Shown: in pieces, positions 11,550-23,555 of the stretch
How positions within the stretch are numbered: position 1 is the first letter of the stretch
How the letters are laid out: the number at the start of each line of letters is the position of its first letter
Origin: Morella rubra
Taxonomy: Eukaryota; Streptophyta; Magnoliopsida; Fagales; Myricaceae
Length of the DNA: 64,000 bases
Assembly: GCA_003952965.2 (NCBI GenBank)
Contig: CM025856.1
Span: forward strand, 13,580,224 to 13,644,223
Reading direction: 5' to 3'
The notes under the pieces: generated by a model
What the model saw: only the letters and a program-made list of their open reading frames with translations
The model's database searches: none
Told to the model about the DNA's origin: nothing
Program-made: the position numbers and the translations under genes

Positions 11550-12080
11550 TCATTTTACCACCATCAGCTTGGGAAAGGCGTTAGTGGTTTTTTCAAAATA
11601 CTTGGAATAAATAAGACCTTTCTGGATACAATTAAGATCAGCACCAAAGTCAATTAAAGCGATGGTAGAAAAAGTAAAATCCTTGATACGAATAGTAACT
11701 TCAGCATACCATTTTTGAAAGATAATTTTATCAATTAATTGAATAAAAGGTTCTTCAGGTAAAAAGGGTGGAGGATCAGAAGAAGAAGGGATATCAGAGA
11801 TGGTGAGAGGAGGATTAGGTGGTGGTGACAAGGAGGAAGAAGCAGCTAGCTTAAGAAAACAAATCTCAGCAAGAAGTTGATTAGTAATATTTTCATGGGA
11901 TTGTTGAGTATTTTGTAAAGATTTGATTTCTTGTTTAAGAATATAGATTTCATGTTGAAGATCTTGTAAAGTGATAGGTCGAGTATCAATAGATGAAAAG
12001 CGAGCAAGAATATCAATATAATTATAATGGATACCATAAGAGTCGGGAGACGAAAGGGAGAAGAAGAGGTTTCAGCAAAC
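11550..12080 (-). pseudogene. Endogenous pararetrovirus aspartic protease region, broken
   Basis: A pepsin-like retroviral protease segment is readable: a beta-strand block IRIKDFTFSTIALIDFGADL and a downstream LIYSKYFEKT. The catalytic triplet, normally D-S/T-G, reads D-F-G at about 11651-11640. It sits between the coat-protein zinc knuckle and the RT, as in caulimovirid polyproteins. The upstream linker, 12080-11846, is in another frame. Confidence 0.7.
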
Positions 12081-12345
12081 ATTTTTTCATTTTCAAAAGA
12101 TAAGTTTGTTGTGTCTCAGATTAGGTATTGTGTGATAACATCAAAAAGTAAATGTTTAGTTTTTGTTAAAACAAAGATTTGTTTACAAGAACAATTATCA
12201 TCTTTACAATTACAAAGTTTAACTATATCGGTTTCAGACAAAGAAGAAGAAGTAGAATTAGATGTATTATCCATTTGATTAATAGAAAAGTCCTCTTCAT
12301 CAAAGGGAGGAGTAGATTTAAGAAATATAGAAAAGAGTTTATCTT

Positions 12346-13481
12346 TTAGATCCGGAGAAATATCAAATTTTGTATTTGTTTTTTAGTAAAGCATTTGGAA
12401 GCAAAATGGCCAGGTTTGCCACATTTCCAACAAACAGATTTGATTTTAGAGGAAGATTTAAATGGTTTGTGCTTAGAACAAGATGGTTTAACAGAAGATG
12501 GGGGTGTATCAGGTTTATAAGTATATTTCTTTTGCTTCTTATAAGATTTACGAGACGAATAGTTTGAGTTTCGAGGAAATTTATGAAAGTGTTTATTTTG
12601 TTTGGAAGGAGGAATGAGAGAAGGATAACCATATTGTTCACAAAAAGATCCCAACTCACGTCGGTTGCTTTTCTTATCAAATTCTAAAGTCTTTTTTATG
12701 CGTAGATCGTTACAAATCCAAAGACTAATTTTGTTAATAATATCACCATAAGTAAGTGTATTATACGAAATAAGACCATAAGAATTGGAAAGATTAAGGC
12801 GAAATTTTTGGGCAAAATAATAAGGAAGGCCAGCAATAAATTTTTCTTTCCAATAAGATTGATGACAATCATCACGGATGTAAGACTTTTGGATAGGAAA
12901 ACATCTTTATACCAACGAAAATCAGAAAGAATAGGACATTTCAAATTAACAAGAAAATCAGACATTCTATCTTTATACAAAGAAGGATCACCAATAAAGT
13001 TTTTGGTAATAGTATAAAGAAGAGCATTTACTACATCAGGGATGGGTTGATTATTTTGCAGAAGTGGAGAGCTACTAGTATCTACTTTAAAGGCAGAAGT
13101 TAACAAATTTTTGCCAGTTTGGGATAAGTAATGATCCCACCAATTTTTTAATTGGCCAGTAAAACCGGTAATTAAACAATGAACGATTTGATCGTCAGAA
13201 CGGTTGGCGCTTTTTAAAACATTCGAATACATAGTCATTTCATGTAAAATATTGAGAATTTCATATTCCGAAATACCATCGATATTCCATTCATAAAGGA
13301 GGTCAAATGCAAAAGCAGCGGTGGAAGTAAGATGACGTTCTTCAAATTGAAGATCAGGAGGTGTGGGACGAGGATAATAATTCCGTGAAGTACCTTGGGT
13401 ATATTTAGAAGGAATGCGAGTGGAAGATTTAACAATTTTATTAACACCTAAATCTTGAAATTGGTTTTCTAAATCTGACAT
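12346..13481 (-). pseudogene. Endogenous pararetrovirus coat protein with CCHC zinc knuckle
   Basis: The open frame 13481-12696 holds a capsid-like domain (FAFDLLYEWNIDGISEYEIL, ITGFTGQLKNWWDHYL). The continuation in another frame carries basic residues and a CX2CX4HX4C knuckle (CWKCGKPGHFASKC, 12432-12391) that in relatives binds viral RNA. The frameshift lies near 12.7 kb. The GQLKNWWDHYL-type block is characteristic of caulimovirid coat proteins and also resembles Ty3-type Gag. The order with a movement protein upstream favours a virus. Confidence 0.8.
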
Positions 13482-13528
13482 ACTACTATCTTTATCAGTG
13501 GAAGAAAAAGAAGCTGTGGTATTGAGTA

Positions 13529-14095
13529 GGGGTGCACAAAACTGGACCGGACCACAAAATCGGACCGGACCGGACCGATTTTGTGGTCTTAAAAGTAAAA
13601 ATCCGGTCCATATATTTTTAATATCCGGTCTGGACCGGACCGGACCGGATTAATAATAAATAATAATTTTTTAATACAAAACTTAAAAAAAAAAAAAATT
13701 GCATAAGTCAAAACGCACAGTTTTGAATTCACATTTTTAAGTCTTTAAATCAATTCACATATTTAAATTAATGAGCAAACTATAGTAGTAGTTAAATGAA
13801 TTCATATTTTTAAGTCTTTCAATGAATTTACATCTTTAAGTCTTTAAATGAATTCACATCTATAAGTCTTTAAATGAATTCACATCTTTAAATTAATAAG
13901 CAAACTATGGTAGGAGTTCACATTTTTTTTTTAATCTCAAAATTAAAAAATGTTGTTGAAAATGGAAAAAAAAAATTGAAACCGGTTGGACCACTTAAGT
14001 GGTTCAGACCGGACCACTTAACAAAAGACCAGTCCGGTCTGGTCCTCTATTTTAGTAGGACTGGAAATCCGGTCCGTCCGGTTCGAAGTAAGAGA
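13529..14095. mobile_element. MITE-like insertion inside the pararetrovirus
   Basis: A 0.55-kb non-viral block splits the viral polyprotein between the movement-protein linker and the coat protein. It is dominated at both ends by repeats of ccggaccgg / ccggtccgg, with an AT-rich middle carrying a short tandem motif ('aagtctttaaatgaattcac' several times, 13738-13890). Left flank 'gggtgcacaaaactggacc' is typical of plant hAT-type MITEs. Exact ends and target duplication were not resolved. Confidence 0.6.
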
Positions 14096-14099
14096 AATT

Positions 14100-14815
14100 T
14101 TTGAAAGCATATCCTCGACTTTGTGTAAAACTTCATTATCACCAGAGGGATGTTTCGTAAAAGGAGCCATCTTGGGTAATTCATGAGGAATAAAGAGGGG
14201 AGTAGTTGTAGAAGAATTTGCAATAGCAGGAGGTTTTATTAAATGCTCGATCTTTGTAAGATGAGTGCCAACTTGATTTAAAAAGGTATTGGTATAATTA
14301 TTCTGTTGAATAATATTGTCAAGATTTTTATCACTATTAGATAAACTATTTATTTTAAAAGGAGTAGCTAAATAATTTTGAGAATTGTTACTAAAACTGA
14401 TAGTATCCATAGGAGGATAAAATTCAAATATTTTCTTGTGATCATGAGTGATCCAAGGAATATCTTTAGTTAAAACATTTAACGAGGAAATATTAGTTTC
14501 AAACCATGAAAAGAAAGGAATATGTTGTTGAACTTGAATCATATGATTATAATAATGAGTACGTATAAGAGCTTGTTCATCATATGAGTATTTGGTCAAA
14601 AACTAGATACGTTTGACAGCGTTATCATCAGATTGAAAGTCTTGTCGAAGTATATCTTTATTTAAAACAAAATCAGTTTGTAAGACATTGATAGAATGAG
14701 AGCATTGAAGGGAAAAAGCTTCAGATTGAGTAGGAGAAGATTTTTCATCAGGAAGAAAAGGCAGTTCAGATAAATTATCATAAAGAGGAAATTGAACCGG
14801 TATTTCAGTTCGCAT
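14100..14815 (-). pseudogene. Endogenous pararetrovirus polyprotein linker between MP and coat protein
   Basis: Two consecutive frames (14815-14603 and 14599 down to about 14100) encode a Ser/Asn-rich linker with HHKKIFEFYPP-like and SWFETNISSLNVLTKDIPWI segments and a terminal coiled-coil-like NEVLHKVEDMLSKI. There is no domain I can name. Its place between the movement and coat proteins, and coat-protein frame resuming after the MITE, show it is part of the same ORF. The open frame running past 14095 into the MITE is accidental. Confidence 0.65.
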
Positions 14816-14832
14816 ACTTTTATTTCAGGTAT

Positions 14833-15778
14833 TCATAGATTACAAGGAATACTAGAAGGAAATGTAGAAGTACTTAGAGGAAATGAATTTAAGGCAGATC
14901 GAAACTTACTAGATGTTCGAGAATCAACAGATGATCGTGAATTTGTAGATGATCGATTATTAAGAAAGGATAACGTAACAGATCCATCCGTATGTTGAGC
15001 AAAATATTCAATTTGTTTATTTTCTTTTTTGGGAGGGGAACTACTAAAGTTTCCATTGGTCAGGTAAAATAATATCATCCCATTTATCATACGAGGGATG
15101 ATGATATATGAAAATTCAGTACTTATATTTAAGAGTAAAGTTTCACTAGAAAGAGGGTGAACTTTAGACCGAGGGTCTAATGTTTTTTTTATTAATTTAT
15201 AATGGAGCCGGTATACAACAGTAAGGTATTGAGCACCTTCCATCATATCATAGCCTGAAGATTTAATATTTAAGATTAAAGAATGTAAAATAGTCGTATC
15301 AAATAAAGAAAGAGGAAAACAAGAATAACAATTAAAATATAGGTCTTTGATGTAAAGAAGATTCAACAATACCAAGTAAAGAATTGGAGAATTGGTTATG
15401 GCGGCCATCACGTAAACAAAGAAGAACAGAAGCATTCAAGCCTTGTTGTGTGAGAGGTGTGGCTGCTATTTGAACTAAACCCGTATGCATGTATTTAAAA
15501 CATTGAGCATGATGTTGTTTTATCATGTCGGTATTGATGAGATGCAATGATTCATATTCTTTACCAATAGGTATCAATTGTTCAATAGTTTTAATGGCAT
15601 AATCTGTATGAAATGAAAATGTAGAATGCTTATATAAATGTGAGTCCTTGACCTTGGGTATGACCCAATTATTCAAGGGCTTATTATCTCCCAAAGAAAT
15701 ATGATAATCATCAGAATTAAGATGAGATGAAGATGATGCATTGTTATCGATGCAATGATCCATACTGCCACTTGTCAT
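14833..15778 (-). pseudogene. Endogenous pararetrovirus movement protein
   Basis: The polyprotein ATG is at 15778. The first part (15778-15332) has the 30K-type movement-protein features HTGLVQIAATPLTQQGLN followed by a LLCLRDGRHNQF block. A frameshift near 15.36 kb moves the rest to the frame 15435-14833, which begins with YFNCYSCFPLSLFD after the junction and ends in Ser/Arg-rich sequence. In living relatives this protein opens plasmodesmata for cell-to-cell spread. Presence at the N-terminus of one long polyprotein with coat, protease and RT matches florendovirus organisation. Dead copy. Confidence 0.8.
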
Positions 15779-16049
15779 ACTATGTTCACTATTTGAACAT
15801 TAAACCTTCAACCTACTCTTACTTCAACCTATTCCGTCTGTAATACTATATTGTAAATTTCCTGCCTTTACTTTATTTTCCGCAAACTCTACTCTGTAAT
15901 AAAGTTATGATTCCAACAGTTTCTGTTTTAATTACTATTACTTTACTATTACCGCCTACATGGACAGTTTTACCTGCTTTCTTGTTTTTATATATAGTTT
16001 ATAGTTGTTTTCTGATAAGCATCTATACTCGTCTACCCTTTGGGACCAC

Positions 16050-16258
16050 TTGTAAAGTGATAGGGCAAGTATTAATAGATGAAAAGCGGGCAAGAATATC
16101 GGTATAATTATAATGGATACCATAAGAGTTGGGAGACAAAAGGGATGAAGAAGAGGTTTTAGCAAACATTTCTTTCATTTTCAAAAGATAAGTTTGTTGT
16201 GTCTCAGGATTAGGTAGTTGTGTGATAACATCAAGAAGTAAATGTTCAGTTTTTGTTA
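16050..16258 (-). pseudogene. Duplicate fragment of pararetrovirus polyprotein
   Basis: About 200 bases here match 11968-12175 in the main viral copy at high identity and in the same orientation (for example 'gataagtttgttgtgtctca' in both). This is the coat-protein to protease linker, out of place upstream of the movement-protein start. It shows either a second viral copy joined to the first or an internal rearrangement. The 270 bases between it and the ATG at 15778 are untranslated and may be viral leader. Confidence 0.8.
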
Positions 16259-16830
16259 TATTCTTTGTTTTTGTCGTTTATATGTTTCAATATACCCTAT
16301 TACTTTATGTTTAGTATCATTTACATATTTACTTAGCATATTTACTTATGTTACATACACTATATATGTTATGGTGTGTATTTAGTTTTTAATGAGATTA
16401 GCCTGTATTTAAAATAACTTATATAGCCTAATATATTTAATTATTTGTCATCGTATGCTATTAGTTTATGTTTAATATAAATCATATTCATATATTATAT
16501 TAAGTTACACTATTACTGTATATACTTTACATACGTCATTTTTGTATATATAAACATATATTTTGTTATGCACTTTAGTTTAAGCTTGATTCAATATATT
16601 TTGCAATTTAAACATTTTTCTATTTATATAAAATTAAATATTTATAATTACATTTTACATTTTACATAAATTAATTAATTCTGATCAATTGGATAAAACG
16701 TTAAGACTTATTACATCCTTATTGCACAGTTTGATAGCTTAAAAAACTAAGAAAAAATGTTTGTGAAACTGAAGAGCCAATATCGTTGCGCCCTACCAAA
16801 AGTTCTTTATGCATAAATTAATAAATTATT
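16259..16830. other. AT-rich sequence without recognisable gene
   Basis: Strongly AT-rich DNA with repeated tatgttt/atatatt words. No domain, long frame or structural RNA is visible. Confidence 0.5.
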
Positions 16831-16866
16831 ATCAATATAGTCTTTGTGGTATTGATTTTTAACAAA

Positions 16867-17187
16867 TTAGTCCTTGTGGTATTGACTTTTAATAAATCAG
16901 TTCCTGAGATATAACTTTGACCAATTCGGTCTCTATCATCTATTTTTCAGATATATATATATATATATGTCCTCTCGTCCACTAAACATTACCCTTGGGA
17001 TAGGCTATCCAATCTAAAAAATAGACATCTCTATCCCGATCTCTTGTCGATCTTCCCAGCTAATTTTTAGTGGATGAAATGACTTATATATATATATATA
17101 TCTAAAAAATGAACCACAGGAATTGGTTCGCTGAAAATTATATCTTTAGAATTGATTTGTCAAAAGTCAATACTACAAAAACTGTAG
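16867..17187. repeat. Fold-back element with TA-repeat loops
   Basis: The left arm (tagtccttgtggtattgact and following about 100 bases) pairs with the inverted right arm ending at 17187 (acagtttttgtagtattgac on the other strand). Both arms carry a TATATA run and the inner part also pairs (cgtccactaaa against tttagtggatg). Almost the whole 320 bases can form one hairpin. An extra degenerate arm unit lies at 16837-16866. It is non-coding. Confidence 0.65.
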
Positions 17188-17236
17188 CAGTAGTTAAGCC
17201 TAATTTAATATTAGGTTCTAAATAGCTAGCAAGTAT

Positions 17237-18975
17237 TTTTTTTTTTTTTCTAAGCAAGTACAGAAGCTCCAGGATAACCCTATGGAGGAATCCAAGGGTT
17301 ATCACTGGAGAGAACCAAATGAGGAAGACCAGAGAGTGGGATATTTCCTAGAAAATTCTCCATAGCAGCCCATTTCGCAAGCTCGTGAGCCATAGAATTA
17401 GCCTCACGCTTAACGTGAACAAAGGACCAAGAAGAGTGTCTCGTGCTAAGGCGATGAATATCTTCAATGAAAGGAAGAATCTGCCACTCAGGGAGAGTAT
17501 CTTCAGCATTCACAGCATCTATGACCGACTTTGAATCACCCTCAAGAACAACCCGATCACATCTCAGAAAAGACGCCTCCTCGGTAGCAAAAAGTGCTGC
17601 CCTTGCCTCACCCACTAGTGAGCCGCTCGAAGGAAAGCTCTTCGTCCAGGCAAAGAGCAAATGTTCTTCATGATCGCGACAAACCACTGCCGCCACTGCA
17701 AAAGAGCTTCTAATAGCCACGTCAAAGTTGATTTTTCAGCACCCCAAAGGAGGTGGACTCCAAACAATACGCGAATCTGCATGAGTCAGGATCTCCTTCC
17801 AGGCCAAAGGGTGTTCAGCAAACAAGGAATGAATTTTGGAATTCAGATTCATCAGGACCAGAGAGAAACCATGGTGGACTATTTGGTTTCGAGTATACCA
17901 AAGTGAGTCCATTAAAATAGCTGAAAACAAAATAAAACGGTGTTGATCAGTCCAAGGCAGATGAAGCAAAGAAGGAGCTGACAAAATAGCCTTAATCCAA
18001 GTGCCTATATTTTCGAAAAGCTAGGTCCTGAATTTTGAGAGCCCACGGAGAGGTAAACCAAAGCATACAAGCAATATGGCGTTCAAAAAAGATATGCTCC
18101 AAAGACTCAGGATGCTGGTGACATAAAGGGCACGCCAAAGCTTCATCAAAATTGCCACCAGAATCAAAAATAGAGCAGCTGATATTAACCTTACATGGGA
18201 GAATGTTCCAAGCCACCTTCCAAAGAAGGAGTTTAAGCCTGTCTTGAATGGGCACAGCCCATAATTTTTTCCAGAGCTCAGGCTCAAGGTGAATTGAAAC
18301 AACATTACTAGGGGAAGATAACAAAGGATACACAGACTTAATAGAGAACACCCCCTTCAGGTTTACTGCCCAAATCAATCGGTCCTCATGGTGCACCCGA
18401 GGAACACACTCATTCAAAATTCTATCATCATCTTCTGGTACAAAAAGATCTCGAACAAGAGTAGAATTCCATAAGTTAGAGTGAGGTAAAATAAGGGCAC
18501 TCATAGTGCGATTAACATCCTAAAGACCAGTAGTAATCCGAACTGAGGGAGCGTGTGGAATGGGATTAGGAATCCAGGGGTCGTCCCACAGGTGAATAGA
18601 AGAGCCAGCTCCAATTTGATAACATACACCCGCTTTCAAAATGGAAGCAACCCGTGAAATACCCCTCCAAAACCATGAGACCCCTGATTTAGAGGGGGTA
18701 TCCCAGATAAAGTTAGACTTCATATATTTTGCCCGAATAATTTGAACCCAAAGCTTACTAGGGTCAGATTGAATAAGCCATGCCAACTTGGCAATTTGGG
18801 CTCTATTAACATCCCACATCAACCGGAGACCCAACCCTCCTTGCGCCTTTGGTCTACACATAGAGGCCCATGATTTAAGATACAAGTGCCGACTACCATC
18901 ATCCACAAATCCCCACCAAAATCGCATCATCATAGAATCAAGTTGATGCATTTTGAGGTTAAATGTGACCACTTT
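17237..18975 (-). mobile_element. 5'-truncated L1-type LINE with RNase H domain
   Basis: Minus-strand frames give, in order, the C-terminal part of the RT ORF (18972-18520: MMMRFWWGFVDD, AQGGLGLRLMWDVNRAQIAK, WDDPWIPN), a zf-RVT region (18504-17992: HHEDRLIWAVNLKGVFSIKS, ALACPLCHQHPESLEHIFF), and an RNase-H-like domain (17720-17280: VGEARAALFATEEA, VVLEGDSKSVIDAV, VKREANSMAHELAKWAA). A T14 run on the plus strand at 17237-17250 is the poly(A) tail. The 5' truncation is typical of target-primed insertion. Frameshifts separate the parts, so it is dead. Its RNase H tail distinguishes it from the L1 copies at 50-63 kb. Confidence 0.85.
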
Positions 18976-20230
18976 GATAATTTTGACTGCATCTTTTTAA
19001 CATTTTGATGTCAGTTTGTATAGGTTAAAAGCCCATGTTTTCCTCTGTTTTGTTGTTTTGTAGTACGTAGCGCCTAGAGTGCGGTGCATGGGATTGATAG
19101 ATACTGCTTTAATGGCCAAATCAAATTGCGTGACGCCAAACAGTACCGTACGTACATATGTAAAACCCGATTCACATGGCTACAGCCAACCATTTATGGG
19201 GTAAAATAGTTCACATACTAATTTAAAATTTTTAAATAAACTAGAATACTTATAAGTTCTTGATGGCTAAGAATATAGAGCACTACTTTTTTTTCTCCTC
19301 CTTGTGAGATCGTAATCAACAGTAACTTTCCTTATCAATATTTATTGTTTTGATGTACCAATTCATTTCAGCACCCGGCCGGTCGCGACATCAACCGCGT
19401 CATCTTTAACCTTTCGAAACTGGCCGGCGCGGAATAGTGGGCACAAATATTATATGATGAGCAAGGACACCGGGGTTGCTTTCATGACAATGCCCATATG
19501 ATAGAGAGGGCAAGAGCAAATAAATTCTTTACCTAATTTTATCCCTATTAATTAATCCGATTTTTCCCATATATCAAATTGTTATGACCTTATAAGTTTC
19601 TATGGTTTGCAGCCTGTCTAGCCGGCCGGCCACTGGTTCTAATATTGCTCGTCAATCTTCTCTGGCCTCTTGTTCAGTTCAATGTGGACTCACAACGAAC
19701 TCAAAAAGGCCGTCGTATAATTTTGTATTTTATTTCTCTGATTAGTACGTCTAGACGATAGCGCTGAGAGCTCCTCAATTCTGATCTCCCGGCCTCGCCC
19801 TTTTGCAATGTTACTGGAGGTTGCTCTCTATTTATAATTTGGATATTCCTTCCACCGATCATCAACTACTTACGGCACACAAACTGGTGACCTAGGCCCT
19901 CCTAGACGGCAACCTATATTAATGTTGTTTTGTCCCTTAGGTCTGTCATACGAGAAGAAATAAAAAGTTACACGTTCCTATTTAAGTTCAAGCAACAATT
20001 CCGTAATCCCCGCTTCTATTTCTTCCTCGTCTTGAAGCTGGTAGTAGAAGTACTTTTCGTTCTTCTGCCATGAAGAACCATATCATATTGTACTTTCGGA
20101 GTTCAGACGAAGAAAACCAGGTCAGCCTTCGACAAATTATGATTAAGGATTCATACTCTCCACTAGAAGACTGATCTTTGGGGCATGCCTTTAGCTCAAA
20201 ATCACCCACAGATCAGAGATCGTGAAGGGG
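18976..20230. other. Unassigned intergenic sequence
   Basis: No gene was recognised. The interval contains a GC-richer patch with ggccggccgg words near 19.38 and 19.62 kb and no long open frame. The short frame at 19988-20209 on the minus strand has no recognisable motif. Confidence 0.4.
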
Positions 20231-20233
20231 TGG

Positions 20234-20600
20234 GGTTGAGTTGAAGAAATGCAACCTCCCGGCAAGTCTGGAACCTTGGCTATACATTTTGTCCTTATTT
20301 ATGGTTTTTTTCCCCCACTATGTTTGAAGCCCGAGACAAGTTGAGTTGAAGAAACGCAACCTCCCGGTGCTTGTCTCCCATTTATCCTTTTTTTTCCTTC
20401 TTCCTTCTTTGTTTTGGTTTCTGACTTTTCATTTGTTAGAAAGGAAAATGGACAAAAGTAAAACAACACTGGAACTTCGCGAACAAGATAGTTTTCTGTT
20501 CGCTATATTATATATCATGTGTTAGTGTGTTACGTCCTTTTAGTTCTTTGTTCTGCAAGATCACTGAAAGGAAATTAACCGTACGTAGCTTCAGATTCTG
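20234..20600 (+). repeat. Diverged duplicate unit 1 with two copies of a hairpin-forming motif
   Basis: A 28-base motif (ggttgagttgaagaaatgca then acctcccgg) occurs at 20234-20262 and again at 20340-20367. Flanking sequence down to about 20.6 kb, including gacaaaagtaaaacaacact and ctttgttctgcaag, recurs in unit 2 at 23.4-23.85 kb. I do not recognise the family. Each motif copy can form a small stem (GGTTG...CAACC, or GAGACAAG...CTTGTCTC around the second). Confidence 0.5.
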
Positions 20601-23257
20601 TTCATTTCTCTATCATCACTGTATGAATTCCTAAGAAGCAGTTACGGACTAGGCTCCCAAAACTTCACGACTTTAATTCATTAATCTGCTGTTGTGCGTC
20701 TTTACCAAGTTATTAGTGAAGTTCAGGTAACAGATGACGCATGCTATGATATGAGAGCCCGCTTTATTCCCAGAAATAAAGCGCTCTGTCAAAACCATTA
20801 AATTTTTGGGAGCCAAGAGAGAGCATGAAGAAGATACACAGAGAGAGAGAAAGAGAGAGAGAATTATTGGATATGTTAGGTCATGGATTTAATACTCTAC
20901 ATATAAAATTAAACAGAATTGATAGCTGTGAGTTAGCTGTATTTCATCATTGCACTGTACGTAAAACTATTAAGAAAAGAAAAAGGTTGCTCGGTGCCGC
21001 TTTGTGCCGATGGATTAGTTCTATATAATTTATAAAGCTATTCTGTGGAAGAATAGTTGAATTGCAAAGCTCAATATGGTGTCACTTTGTCTGACTGATC
21101 TGTGGTCCATCCTAATTTTACAACTTGGAGTCAATCCTCTTCGGACTTTTGGACCTCATATTCTCTGTTCGCATTAGTCAGTACAGAGATAAGTCTGAAT
21201 GTTGAAGTCTGAACTTCGAACATTTAGCTCTGCACATCCGAGTCCTCTAGTTTTGATTAGAAATTAGAAAAGAAATTTACACAGAAAAGAAGAGAGAGAG
21301 ATCGACCTCAAGCCACTCAACTCAACCACGGTCCATGGTTGAGGTAGCTAGCCATATATATATTAAGGGTCATAAACCTAATTAAACCCTAACCGCAGAG
21401 ACCGTAATGTCATTATAATTTGCCAACCACAGGTTGACAAGGCCCTGGTTCTTGGTTTACTATATCATTCCAAAAAAAAAACTTGACTCTCAATCAAGAT
21501 TTAGTGACAAATTAACACGAGTTGTGACGAAGTTTTGTTTTCGTCACGAAAGGCTGACTTTTGCGACGAATGTCATTTTCTGTTATTAAAAAGAGTACCT
21601 CTTTCTGTTATTAAAAAGAATGACTTTTGACTCATTTTCCGAGATTTATTATTCTCCATTTGAAATTGTTTACGCATAAAGATTTCATGATTTATGTTTG
21701 TGCCTGCCTTTATCTGGTTGTAGGCCGCAGCTATTTGGTTGGGTGGTTGTATTCTTTAGGGAGACCTTATGTATAGGGTGTATTTGATGTTTGCAATATG
21801 GTTATTAATTTATTTTTTAGTATATATGTAATGCTATTATTATTGATATGATAAAGATATATTTAAGGAAACATGTAAACTACACATTTACTTTATGTCA
21901 TTATGGATTTATCCGTGTTTTAAAAATTTTTATTTTAAGACCTGTGGTTCCTCTACTTGTAAATTTAAGACTGTTTTTCGTATATCTTGAGAAGGAAATG
22001 AAATTCAAAAGTGACACATATTAGGACACATGTTGGCGACGAAAAATTCATACGTGATACATAATTTAAAGGAAATCAGTTTGGGCACGGTAAACCTGGA
22101 TAAAAAGAAATTCAAAATATAAAACTTATAAAATAAAAGAAATATATCTAATTAATTGATTTTTTTTTTTTTTAAAAAGAACACGAAATCTTGGAGGGGG
22201 ATCTGAGATCGTTAAGGATCTCACGCTACATTATAGTTAGGGTTCTGAAGAGGTTGTATGTATTAATATCTTCCTAAATTAAAAACTGATCTAGAGACGG
22301 CTGTGAGAAGTGATTACAAAAGAGGTAGAACATTTTACGCTGCTAAAAAGATGAGATCGACACGTTCTTGATGATTCGCCAAGTAATTCAATGAATTTTA
22401 ATTCTGCTTTTAGATACCGTCGCTATGTAGGAATTCGATAGGGAAACAAGCTGATACGTACGTAGCAAGTCCACCGACTGCTGGCACAATCTCCTACACA
22501 TCATTTTAAAGAAATCCCAACTTCCAACAAAAACATCGATCGACATGCTCGAAGGAACATAAATCTCTTGTAAATATTTTTACCCCCTCGACGTGGACCT
22601 TAAAAAGGCCAGACAAGCTCTCAATCAACGACACCTCGCGTGGAGAAAGAGCCACTAACCTTACCATGATATCTTCAGCCTAATCTGCTCACTAGATGCC
22701 ACGCAATTAAGTCGAATCAGCAGGTACTATTTTATGTGTTATAGATCCTTTCTTCAACTTTAAGCTGGACGGCTGTTAATGTGTTGAGAATGATTCTTGA
22801 TAATTAGCTTGCAAAAGACGTACGCGGCCGGTAAGGATTTCAACGCTACCAAAGGCTCATGATCTATTTAATTTCTAGCAATTTGTTTTTAATCTTTTTA
22901 TCTCAGTGGCTCATGGTGAATTGTTTTCTCTAATAGCACTGTTATTGATTCTGTATGTATTAGGAGTTTCACTGATTTAATTATGGGATGATCCATCAAC
23001 AAGTTAGGTCACTGATTCTAGGTATAAGCCCTTATGCATGTACTGCATCTTATCGTTACAATATTTTATTATAATCATCGTTACTGTTACTACTAGTGTT
23101 ATACAGACGATTCCTTCCTAACCCTTTCCATTGTTTCAAGAACCAAGGGCCCCACACCCCTCTATATGTACTGCGGCGTTTACATAATTCTCCGTCCTGC
23201 CTCCAACATCTTCTTCTTCTTCTTCTTCTTCTTCTTCTTCTTCTTCTGAACCCCATC

Positions 23258-23428
23258 ATGCAGGTGTTGTTTGATCAGGAGGAAGAGATAATGTTACTCT
23301 CGGATGTTAGAGAATGGAATACTGTAGATCAGCCTTCGATGTCCATGCTCAAGGGAACTTCAGTACTCTTCAACCATGATCCGTCATGGCTTAAGGCAAA
23401 AGCAGAAAAATTAAAGGGGTTGAGTTGA
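23258..23428 (+). CDS. Unrecognised small ORF, 56 residues
   Basis: An ATG follows a pyrimidine-rich (TTC)n tract and a TATATGTA motif 80-100 bases further up. The 56-residue product is acidic then basic (starts MQVLFDQEEEIMLLSDVREW, ends AEKLKGLS) and matches no family I know. The stop falls inside the 28-base repeated motif (ggttgagTTGA). The homologous upstream region near 20.2 kb is not open, which argues against conserved coding. It may be a chance ORF, an exon, or part of an unclassified repeat. Confidence 0.2.
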   Translation: MQVLFDQEEEIMLLSDVREWNTVDQPSMSMLKGTSVLFNHDPSWLKAKAEKLKGLS

Positions 23429-23472
23429 AGAAATCAACCTTCCGGCAAGTCTGATCCTTGGCTCTTATTTAC

Positions 23473-23555
<83 letters not shown>

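Noticed and set aside
9291..16258. Whole block as a Ty3/gypsy LTR retrotransposon
   Set aside because: No integrase and no LTRs; a movement protein precedes the coat protein and a second ORF follows RNase H, which fits a caulimovirid.
20818..21028. Plus-strand frame starting in a GA repeat
   Set aside because: No domain and a low-complexity start; no support beyond being open.
23056..23259. Minus-strand poly-Arg frame
   Set aside because: Produced by the (TTC)n microsatellite read in reverse; not a gene.
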